NCBI GenBank assembly: GCA_030037105.1
Contig: JASHRY010000232.1
Coordinates: 1 to 5,105, forward strand
Reading direction: 5' to 3'
Origin: Xanthobacteraceae bacterium
GTDB lineage: Bacteria > Pseudomonadota > Alphaproteobacteria > Rhizobiales > Xanthobacteraceae
Length of the DNA stretch: 5,105 nucleotides
Positions 1-4,524 of this stretch are shown here, piece by piece. The notes under the pieces are model-generated. The model searched no databases and was not told where the DNA came from. It worked only from the letters and a program-made list of their open reading frames with translations. Both the position numbers and the translations under genes were made by a program. Each line of letters opens with the position of its first letter. The first letter of the stretch is position 1.

Positions 1-1
1 G

Positions 2-553
2 GTGCCGCGCGGCGATGAGGTCGTGCCGATCATCAATCGCCTGGCGGCGCGGTTTCGTAACGTGGTGCTGACCCAGGATTGGCATCCGCCCGGACATTTC
101 TCGTTCGCCTCGACCCATCCCGACAAAAGACCCTTGGATACGATAGCCGCGTCCTACGGGCCGCAGGTCCTCTGGCCCGACCATTGCGTGCAGGCAACGC
201 CGGGCGCCGAATTTCATCGTTCGCTGAACATTCCGCATGCCGCTTTGATCGTGCGCAAGGGCATGGCGCCCTTGATCGATTCTTACTCGGCCTTCTACGA
301 GAATGACCACAAGACGCCGACCGGCCTCGGCGGCTATCTGCGCGAGCGCGGCTTTACCCGCGTCTTTCTCGCTGGCCTCGCCTTCGATTTCTGCGTGCGC
401 TATTCGGCCGAGGACGCGCAGCGTCAGGGTTTCGCCGTTTTCGTCATCGAAGACGCCTGCCGCGGCATCGATGTGGACGGCTCGGTTGCGGTAACGCGCG
501 CGAGCCTTGCCGCGTTTGGCGTTGCCTGCATTTCCGCGCTTACAACGGCTTAG
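2..553 (+). CDS. pncA: Nicotinamidase (cysteine hydrolase/isochorismatase fold), 5' end missing
   Basis: Nicotinamidase hydrolyses nicotinamide to nicotinate and ammonia in the cytoplasm, feeding the Preiss-Handler route of NAD salvage. The visible 183 residues carry the family metal site: Asp26 and His28 in TQDWHP, His32, and His61 in WPDHCVQ. The catalytic Lys86 lies in VRKGM and the nucleophile Cys131 in LAFDFCV, a common variant of the usual TDYCV. The opening residues read (V)PRGDEVVPIINRL, which in full-length homologues follow a DxQNDF segment holding the first catalytic Asp. The GTG at position 2 is therefore an internal valine codon, and about 20-30 residues lie outside the window. 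The gene ends in TAG with no clear terminator. The family assignment is very secure; choosing nicotinamidase over a related isochorismatase-like hydrolase rests on the metal-binding DxH...H pattern and the GHxSF segment. Confidence 0.93.
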   Translation: MPRGDEVVPIINRLAARFRNVVLTQDWHPPGHFSFASTHPDKRPLDTIAASYGPQVLWPDHCVQATPGAEFHRSLNIPHAALIVRKGMAPLIDSYSAFYENDHKTPTGLGGYLRERGFTRVFLAGLAFDFCVRYSAEDAQRQGFAVFVIEDACRGIDVDGSVAVTRASLAAFGVACISALTTA

Positions 554-640
554 GGAAAAGGCGGTCGCTGCTGCTCGGCGTGTATGAAGGGCCATCAAGC
601 CGGCATCCGCCTTTCCCGCCCCCGGAAAAGATTTCCCATT

Positions 641-660
641 CTGCACTTATGGCAGTGCAG
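641..660. repeat. Short perfect inverted repeat
   Basis: CTGCACT (641-647) and AGTGCAG (654-660) are perfect reverse complements around a six-base loop. The element sits in the 194-base gap between pncA and the zinc-ribbon gene, about 30 bases upstream of a possible promoter. No T-run follows, so it is not a convincing terminator. It could be a regulator binding site or chance. Confidence 0.3.
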
Positions 661-690
661 CGGGCTGCTGTGTGCAACGCACAAAAATCG

Positions 691-719
691 TTGACTCCCG
701 ATCAAGGACGCGAGAAATT
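691..719 (+). promoter_or_regulatory. Possible sigma-70 promoter for the zinc-ribbon gene
   Basis: TTGACT at 691-696 matches five of six bases of the -35 consensus. A 17-base spacer leads to GAAATT at 714-719, a poor -10 match. The ATG at 748 is 28 bases further on. The -35 is good and the spacing right, but the weak -10 keeps confidence low. Confidence 0.3.
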
Positions 720-747
720 GGAAAAATATCAAACTGGCGGTAACCCG

Positions 748-951
748 ATGCGTCGGCAACCGGCTTCGCCACCATCAAGTCTGCCCTCGTTGATGATGCC
801 TTGTCCCGTTTGTGCGGGGCGGATGGCCTATCACGACCGCCGCCCGCTCACGCCCGACATCGAGGATACCATCTACGCCTGCAAGCGCTGTGGCGCCGAA
901 CTCATCAGGACCTCGGTGCGCCAAGGCGGCCGGGACGCCGAGGCTGCCTGA
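748..951 (+). CDS. Small zinc-ribbon hypothetical protein (67 aa)
   Basis: This short protein has two CxxC pairs, CPVC near residue 17 and CKRC near residue 48, about 30 residues apart. That is the spacing of a zinc-ribbon knuckle that would bind one zinc ion. A basic segment (RTSVRQGGR) follows the second pair. Small proteins of this layout (MPCPxC...YxCxxCGAEL.RT) are, as I recall, common uncharacterised genes in Bradyrhizobium and relatives. I chose the ATG at 748 because GGCGG lies seven bases upstream and a possible promoter precedes it. The frame is open back to an ATG at 580, but that stretch looks non-coding. Internal ATGs at 793 and 796, directly before the first CxxC, are alternatives. 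The function is unknown; a regulatory or nucleic-acid-binding role would be a guess. Confidence 0.65.
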   Translation: MRRQPASPPSSLPSLMMPCPVCAGRMAYHDRRPLTPDIEDTIYACKRCGAELIRTSVRQGGRDAEAA

Positions 952-965
952 AGGCTTGGGCAGCC
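942..965 (+). terminator. Hairpin over the stop codon of the zinc-ribbon gene, weak terminator candidate
   Basis: GGCTGCC (942-948) pairs perfectly with GGCAGCC (959-965) around a ten-base loop that contains the TGA stop. There is no T-run after it, so rho-independent termination is doubtful. Confidence 0.22.
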
Positions 966-992
966 CGCTTCGCTCTTCGATCAACCGCGTTA

Positions 993-1041
993 GAGCAAGA
1001 TCCGGAAAAGTGGGAACCGGTTTTCCGAAAAAATCATGCTC
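993..1041. repeat. Palindromic intergenic repeat of Hyphomicrobiales type
   Basis: The outer arms GAGCAAGAT (993-1001) and ATCATGCTC (1033-1041) are reverse complements with one mismatch. The inner arms CGGAAAA (1003-1009) and TTTTCCG (1021-1027) are perfect. The core GTGGGAACCGG joins them. I recall very similar elements scattered in many copies between genes of Bradyrhizobium, Rhodopseudomonas and related genomes; this was not checked by search. It lies between two convergent genes, the usual site for such repeats. Confidence 0.75.
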
Positions 1042-1051
1042 CATCAATAAG

Positions 1052-1094
1052 CTAGAGCAGGATGACGACTCGAAGATAAGTCATCCCGCTCTAG
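1052..1094. repeat. Second palindromic repeat, overlapping the hydrolase stop codon
   Basis: CTAGAGCAGGATGAC (1052-1066) pairs with GTCATCCCGCTCTAG (1080-1094) with one mismatch over 15 bases, around a 13-base loop. It follows the first palindrome by ten bases and shares the TAGAGCA edge with it, so the two may form one composite element. The right arm includes the TAG stop of the minus-strand hydrolase. In RNA from either convergent gene it would form a strong hairpin and could protect or terminate transcripts, although no T-run adjoins it directly. Confidence 0.7.
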
Positions 1095-2023
1095 GGCCGC
1101 CGCAGGAGCCCCATCTGCCGCTGCACGGTGCGCCCGAGGAGACCGTAAGGGTTCGCTAACGTCTCGAAGAGTTCGAAGTGGTTATAGCCTTCGCCGACGA
1201 TCAGCTCGGCGGGCTTTGCCGCCGCTCTGAGCGCCGCGAAGAAGTCGCGCGTCTGGCGCTGGAATTCCGGCGTCTCGCACGTGCCATGAACGAGGACGAG
1301 CGGCGTCATCAGGCCGTCGAGATGGCGCTGCGGGCTCAGCGCGTGCTCGATCTCGTCGGTGAATTTGACGTAGGCCGAGCGCTTCGACAAGCGCACGGGC
1401 TTAAGGTTGTACATGCCGCCGGACAGCACCGCGCCCTTGCAGAAATCGGGCGGCAGGTTCTCCTCGCGCCAGCCGCGCGTCAGCGCACAGGCGGCGAGGT
1501 GCGCGCCGGATGAATGCGCGCAAATGTAGAGCCGGTCGCGATCGCCACCGAAACTTTCGGCGTTGCGCCAGACCCAGGCGAGCGCGCGGCTGACTTGCCG
1601 GTAGAGCGGCGCAAGATCGCCGCCGGTCTCGCCGACGTTGATGAAGTCGATGACGACGGCGTTGGCGCCCGCGCCAACGAGCGATTCGGCCAAAAACGCG
1701 CACTCGGCGGCGCTGCTGCGCAGCCAACCACCGCCGTGGACGAAGACATTGATCGGCGCCTTCCTACGATGTGCTTCCGCGCTTGCGGGGGAAGGGAGCG
1801 AAGGGGCACGAAAAATATCGAGTGCTTCGTGCTCGCTCGGTCCGTAAGCGAGACGCTGTGGCGCGCCCAGATTTTGCCGCGCCCGCTCGCTCGCCGCATG
1901 AATCCGTCCGAGTATCAAGTCGCGGTTGGGCGCGTAGACCAACTGATCGTAGGCGTCGTCGAGCGCCCGTTGGTCCATATCGCGCCAGACGAGCGGCCCG
2001 CGCGAGCGTGCGGCTTTTTGCAT
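1091..2023 (-). CDS. Alpha/beta hydrolase, arylformamidase/esterase type
   Basis: This 310-residue cytoplasmic protein has the alpha/beta hydrolase signatures of the kynurenine formamidase/BD-FAE esterase group. The oxyanion-hole motif HGGGW is at 96-100. The nucleophile Ser171 sits in AHSSGAH, a GxSxG elbow whose first glycine is alanine. The HGTCETPEFQRQ segment near 246-257 supplies the likely acid, and His282 in EGYNHFE is the likely catalytic histidine. The N-terminal VWRDMDQxxLDxAYD is typical of the group. Arylformamidases hydrolyse N-formylkynurenine, but no other tryptophan-degradation gene is here, so the substrate is open. I chose the ATG at 2023 because AAAGGA lies six bases upstream; an ATG at 2038 would add five residues, but its purine tract is inside a hairpin. 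Residues about 74-86 (SLPSPASAEAHRR) look like an insertion, and the stop codon lies in a repeat. Confidence 0.85.
   Translation of the reverse strand: MQKAARSRGPLVWRDMDQRALDDAYDQLVYAPNRDLILGRIHAASERARQNLGAPQRLAYGPSEHEALDIFRAPSLPSPASAEAHRRKAPINVFVHGGGWLRSSAAECAFLAESLVGAGANAVVIDFINVGETGGDLAPLYRQVSRALAWVWRNAESFGGDRDRLYICAHSSGAHLAACALTRGWREENLPPDFCKGAVLSGGMYNLKPVRLSKRSAYVKFTDEIEHALSPQRHLDGLMTPLVLVHGTCETPEFQRQTRDFFAALRAAAKPAELIVGEGYNHFELFETLANPYGLLGRTVQRQMGLLRRP
1774..1794. repeat. Imperfect palindrome inside the hydrolase gene
   Basis: CTTCCGC and GCGGGGGAAG face each other around GCTT, with two unpaired bases in the right arm. Together with the flanking AGGGAGCGAAGGGG this resembles the CCCTTCCCCCGC-AAGC-GCGGGGAAGGG class of intergenic repeat that I recall from Hyphomicrobiales. 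Here it is in frame within coding sequence and encodes SLPSPASAEA. The arms are imperfect, so the call is tentative. Confidence 0.4.
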
Positions 2024-2041
2024 AAGATGTCCTTTCATTCT

Positions 2042-2059
2042 CTCCCCCTTTGTGGGGAG
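2042..2059. repeat. Short palindrome in the hydrolase 5' leader
   Basis: CTCCCC (2042-2047) and GGGGAG (2054-2059) form a perfect six-base stem with a six-base loop. On the minus strand it lies just upstream of the hydrolase start and covers the purine tract that could serve the ATG at 2038, while leaving the AAAGGA used by the ATG at 2023 free. This CTCCCC...GGGGAG form is a common intergenic repeat motif in GC-rich alphaproteobacteria. Confidence 0.5.
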
Positions 2060-2120
2060 GAAAATTTCCCTCGTCCCAAATTCAGTTCCTGCCTGATTGT
2101 CTTATATCCGATGGCAATTT

Positions 2121-2147
2121 GTTCCATTCCCTTTGACGGAATACAAC
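2121..2147. promoter_or_regulatory. Candidate HigA operator upstream of higB
   Basis: GTTCCATTCC (2121-2130) and GGAATACAAC (2138-2147) are inverted repeats matching at eight of ten positions around a seven-base centre. The site ends eight bases before the higB start. HigA antitoxins bind palindromes in their own promoter with their helix-turn-helix domain, so position and symmetry fit autorepression. No convincing higB ribosome binding site is seen between the site and the ATG; only ACGGA occurs, inside it. Confidence 0.4.
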
Positions 2148-2154
2148 TTCGCTC

Positions 2155-2433
2155 ATGATCCGCTCGTTCAAGGACCCGGCGACGGCCCGACTGTTCGCGG
2201 ACGAGGATGTTCGCCGCTTTCGCGGCATCGAGCGACAGGCAAGACGCAAACTCCTGCTGCTCGATGGCGCGGGTGTGTTGAACGATCTGCGGCAATCACC
2301 GGGGAATCGTCTCGAAGCGCTCAAGGGCGATCGCAAGGGCCAGCACTCAATCCGCGTCAATGATCAATGGCGCATTTGTTTCGCTTGGACAAGCGATGGT
2401 GCCGAAGATGTCGAGATCGTCGATTATCACTGA
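2155..2433 (+). CDS. higB: HigB-type toxin of a type II toxin-antitoxin system (RelE/ParE superfamily)
   Basis: The 92-residue protein fits the HigB family throughout: MIRSFKD at the start, GIERQARRKLLLLDGA in the helical region, then PGNRLEALKGDRKGQHSIRVNDQWRICFAW and the C-terminal VEIVDYH. HigB toxins are ribosome-dependent mRNA endonucleases that slow growth when not held by HigA. The basic strand RKGQHSIRVNDQWRICF is the family's conserved core. Length and both ends are normal, so the toxin looks intact. It is the first gene of the pair, the usual order for higBA, with a palindromic operator candidate just upstream. The odd feature is downstream: HigA begins 295 bases after the toxin stop rather than within a few bases or overlapping. 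The start is fixed by homology more than by a ribosome binding site. Confidence 0.93.
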   Translation: MIRSFKDPATARLFADEDVRRFRGIERQARRKLLLLDGAGVLNDLRQSPGNRLEALKGDRKGQHSIRVNDQWRICFAWTSDGAEDVEIVDYH

Positions 2434-2567
2434 AAAGGCGACTGGAGCGTGCTGTCGCTGCTGCCGATTCCAGGCGTCGGCACCGCGGCCTCAATGGAAC
2501 ACGAACTATACCGCCGACAAGGCAAAGGCATCGATCATGTTCCGCGACATCAAACGCCGCGGCCTCA

Positions 2568-2596
2568 TTGAAGGCCGCTCGCATGCGTCGTATATA
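2568..2596 (+). promoter_or_regulatory. Possible internal promoter for higA inside the array
   Basis: TTGAAG at 2568-2573, the conserved end of the second repeat copy, stands 17 bases before TATATA at 2591-2596, the only AT-rich patch in this spacer. TATAGT at 2593-2598 is an alternative -10. A transcript from here would cover repeat copies three and four and then higA. This is pattern matching only. Confidence 0.3.
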
Positions 2597-2718
2597 GTGC
2601 CGCGACAGTCCGTCTTCCGCGGCGTCAATCGCCGCGGCCTCATTGAAGCCGCAGCATCGACGCGGTCGACTTGGCCGTCCAATCACGGTCCGCGATGCCC
2701 ATGCTGCGCGGCCTCATT

Positions 2719-2722
2719 GAGG
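2719..2722 (+). promoter_or_regulatory. higA ribosome binding site within the last repeat copy
   Basis: GAGG lies six bases before the ATG at 2729. It falls in the repeat end, which reads CATTGAGG here instead of CATTGAAG in the two best copies; the single A-to-G change creates the Shine-Dalgarno match. Confidence 0.55.
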
Positions 2723-2728
2723 CTCTTA

Positions 2729-3031
2729 ATGACAAGTAGGAAACTTAATCCTATTCCTCCCGGCGAAATTCTGCTGGAGGAATTCATGAGGCCGAATGGA
2801 GTGAGCCAGAACCGGCTGGCGCGCGATATCGACGTAAATCCTGCCCGCATCAACGACATCGTGCACGGACGCTCCGCCATTACCGCGTCGATTGCACTGC
2901 GGCTCGCAAAATATTTCGGCACGACTCCGGAACTGTGGATGAACCTGCAATCAAGCTATGAATTGCGCAAGGCGCGCCGGTCCGATGGCGATCTCATCGG
3001 GCGGCGGGTGCGAATTTTGGCGGCCGAGTAG
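2729..3031 (+). CDS. higA: HigA-type antitoxin, XRE-family DNA-binding protein
   Basis: The 100-residue protein begins RKLNPIPPGEILLEEFM, the standard HigA N-terminus. An XRE helix-turn-helix follows at about residues 25-47 (VSQNRLARDIDVNPARINDIVHG). Then come ITASIALRLAKYFGTTPELWMNLQ, matching the usual RAIT.D.ALRLA.YFGTSPEFWLNLQ, and a basic tail. HigA binds and neutralises HigB and represses the operon. The start at 2729 gives the normal N-terminus and has GAGG six bases upstream; the frame is open further upstream through the repeat array, but that sequence does not resemble HigA. The protein appears intact, so toxin control is probably retained despite the long gap. An own promoter, or translation from a long higBA message through repeat hairpins, must supply it. 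Confidence 0.94.
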   Translation: MTSRKLNPIPPGEILLEEFMRPNGVSQNRLARDIDVNPARINDIVHGRSAITASIALRLAKYFGTTPELWMNLQSSYELRKARRSDGDLIGRRVRILAAE

Positions 3032-3315
3032 CGGGCAATCTGCGTCGGATCGCGCAAAACGAATCACGGATCAACCCGCGTTCCCGACGCCAAAAGCGGA
3101 CGGCATGGCCGTGCGTTCCGGCTGTTGCCGAAATCGTATCGCGTTGCTCAACCCATCCTTGCATTTTATTTCGTCGTGCCCGCGTTTGTCGCCGGTGTCC
3201 GCGTCTGCTTTCGCTCGGTAACAGGACGCGGATGGCTAAGCCCGGGCCATGACGAGCGGAACATGCGAATTGTCAGTTAGCGCATCACCGCCGCGATCGT
3301 CCGCCGCCTTCGGCG
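3032..3315. other. Intergenic region with inverted repeats, no gene recognised
   Basis: I find no convincing gene between higA and the flavin reductase. TCCGCGTC (3198-3205) and GACGCGGA (3225-3232) form a perfect eight-base inverted repeat with a 19-base loop and no T-run. ATGGC (3232-3236) and GCCAT (3246-3250), followed by GACGAGCGG, look like a worn copy of the GGATGGCCGGG...CCCGGCCATGACGA class of repeats that I recall from Bradyrhizobium. A small hairpin CGCC-TTC-GGCG adjoins the flavin reductase stop. Confidence 0.35.
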
Positions 3316-3819
3316 CTACCCGCCATAGAACACGTTGTCGCCGAGGTCCTTCATCTCCAGGATGGCGGCGTCGGGGCGGCCGGCGGGAGGCTGGTTGAGA
3401 TGCGCCTCCACCACCTCGCCGACGACGATGTGATGGTCGCCCTGCTCGACGATGGCGGTGACCCGGCATTCGATCGCGCCCGGCGCCGCGGTGAGGATCG
3501 GCGCGCCAGTTGCGCCCTTGCGGAACGGCTGGCCGCTCAGCTTGCCGTTGCTGAGTTGCGTCGGCTTGAAGAACGTGAAGGCCACGCCCTTTTGCTCTTT
3601 GCCGAGCATGTTGAGCGCAAAGGCCTGCGCCGCTTTCACGATCTTATAGGCCCCCGAATCGGTCTTGACGCCGACCGCCACGAGCGGCGGCGCGAACGCG
3701 GTCTGCGTCACCCAGTTCACGGTCGCCGCCGCGATGTTGCCGTTGCCGTCGTCAGCGGTGAGCACGTAGATGCCGTAGGGGATCATCCGCAGCACGGTCT
3801 TCTTGGAGTCGGCGTTCAT
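3316..3819 (-). CDS. Flavin reductase-like domain protein (FMN-binding split barrel)
   Basis: The 167-residue protein is a single flavin reductase-like domain. The early strand YGIYVLTADDGNGNIAAATVNWVTQTAFAPPLVAVGV (residues 15-51) matches the family's flavin-binding region, and FALNMLGKEQKGVAFTFFK (67-85) is the next conserved block. GAPILTAAPGAIECRV and GDHHIVVGEVVEAHLN (127-142) complete it; the GDH segment is a hallmark of these proteins. Members reduce FMN or FAD with NAD(P)H for a partner monooxygenase, or act as flavoredoxin-like carriers; no partner oxygenase is visible, so the role is open. I chose the ATG at 3819 because GAGGA lies close upstream and the upstream in-frame extension (38 residues) does not look like protein. 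It is transcribed away from the SET pseudogene, with about 130 bases between starts. Confidence 0.9.
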   Translation of the reverse strand: MNADSKKTVLRMIPYGIYVLTADDGNGNIAAATVNWVTQTAFAPPLVAVGVKTDSGAYKIVKAAQAFALNMLGKEQKGVAFTFFKPTQLSNGKLSGQPFRKGATGAPILTAAPGAIECRVTAIVEQGDHHIVVGEVVEAHLNQPPAGRPDAAILEMKDLGDNVFYGG

Positions 3820-3952
3820 CACTTCCTCGCTTTGCTGACAAACCTCCATAAGCCTAGCTCCACCTGCGCGCAACGCAATTGCCTTGCCGGCGCAGATACG
3901 GATGACCGACCGGCTTCCACCTGTTCGAATCACGCGCTAATCGCAGGCGGTG

Positions 3953-4438
3953 ATGGGGTCGCATTTCTTCCGCATCGGTCGCTCGGCGACCGGGCGGGGC
4001 CTGTTTGAACCAAACCGATCAAGTGCGCCGCCTATATCACCACTTATCGCGGTCGGCGGGTTTTCGACCGAGGAAGCCGACCGGCGCGAGGCGCGTAGCG
4101 CCAGATACCTGTTCGCGATTAACAGCAGGTGGGCCACCGAGAGTTCTTCGCATCGGAGCGCTACCTCAATCATTCGTGCCGACCAAACGCCAAGCCGGCG
4201 TTTTGCAAAGGCCGAATCGTGATCGGTGCGCCGCGCCGCATCGAGCCGGGCGAGGCGATAACCTGGCTACGACTACGGATGGGGATATTTCGAGTATTTC
4301 ATCCGGAACGGGGGCTGGTGTTGCGCGCCCGCTCGCACCAAGCGGGCGCTTCGCCGGGCGAAGAGAAAAGCGACGCGGTGTCATTGCCGGGCGGTCGTTT
4401 TCTCACGCAAATCACGCGCACAAGGGGTAGCTCGATAG
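3953..4438 (+). pseudogene. SET-domain protein (lysine methyltransferase type), broken by frameshifts
   Basis: Reading across frames reconstructs a SET-domain protein of about 150 residues. 3953-4006 gives MGSHFFRIGRSATGRGLF, the usual N-terminal strand. 4009-4062 gives TKPIKCAAYITTYRGRRV after loss of one base near 4007. 4064-4156 gives STEEADRREARSARYLFAINSRW and on, after an extra T in the run 4061-4064. 4159-4263 gives RYLNHSCRPNA, KGRIVIGAPRRI and EPGEAIT after a deletion of probably seven bases near 4157. 4268-4438 gives YDYGWGYFEYFIRNGG after four extra bases, TGGC, at 4264-4267. NHSCxPNA binds S-adenosylmethionine and GE.IT.YDYG carries the catalytic tyrosine. The post-SET cysteines are partly lost (GGWCCAPAR). 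Intact members transfer methyl groups to protein lysines; bacterial substrates are mostly unknown. Sequencing error is a possible alternative to decay. Confidence 0.82.
4325..4363. repeat. Two adjoining hairpins near the SET pseudogene end
   Basis: GCGCCCGCT (4325-4333) and AGCGGGCGC (4341-4349) are a perfect nine-base inverted repeat with a seven-base loop. CTTCGCC (4349-4355) and GGCGAAG (4357-4363) follow at once. No T-run follows on the plus strand. They fall in the basic C-terminal tail of the broken gene, where arginine/alanine codons make GC palindromes likely. Confidence 0.4.
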
Positions 4439-4524
4439 CGGATTGCCGACGAGGCGGGCGGCGGGTTGGCGCCGTGGTCCCAGTCCCAGTGGCTCCGCGC
4501 CCGGTTCAAGCTTATGTTTGCCTC

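Larger units (their letters stand above)
2466..2723 (+). CRISPR. CRISPR-like degenerate repeat array (four copies) between higB and higA
   Basis: Four copies of a palindromic repeat occur with the shared core GCGGCCTCATTGAAG at about 2485, 2559, 2634 and 2708. The GGCC landmarks (2487, 2561, 2636, 2710) are 74, 75 and 74 bases apart. The best copies, 2537-2574 and 2612-2649, agree at about 32 of 38 positions; the third copy holds a perfect hairpin CCGCGGCG-TCAAT-CGCCGCGG. The first (CCTCAATGGAA) and last (CCTCATTGAGG) are more diverged. The sequences between are unrelated and about 36-38 bases long. Hairpin repeats ending in ATTGAAG/C with equal unique spacers are the pattern of type I/III CRISPR arrays. 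The divergence between copies and absence of cas genes here point to a decayed orphan array, or to another dispersed repeat that mimics one. Confidence 0.5.

Noticed and set aside
580..747. Longer N-terminus for the zinc-ribbon protein from the ATG at 580
   Set aside because: The added residues look like translated intergenic DNA, and the segment contains a hairpin and a possible promoter.
1514..2158. Plus-strand open frame of 214 codons opposite the hydrolase
   Set aside because: It is antisense to a gene with clear catalytic motifs and has no family resemblance itself.
2360..2728. Long open extension of the higA frame upstream through the repeat array
   Set aside because: It overlaps the end of higB in another frame and runs through repeats; HigA homology starts at the ATG at 2729, which has its own ribosome binding site. 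The 74-base periods are not multiples of three, so the repeats are not protein repeats.
3921..3935. GTTCGAATC resembling a tRNA T-loop
   Set aside because: The flanking bases do not pair as a T-stem and no anticodon or acceptor arms can be built around it.
3937..4173. Minus-strand open frame opposite the SET pseudogene
   Set aside because: It has no recognisable domain and is explained as the complement of the SET sequence.
4005..4430. Plus-strand open frame of 141 codons in the SET region
   Set aside because: It uses the one frame that carries none of the conserved SET motifs; the true signal alternates between the other two frames.
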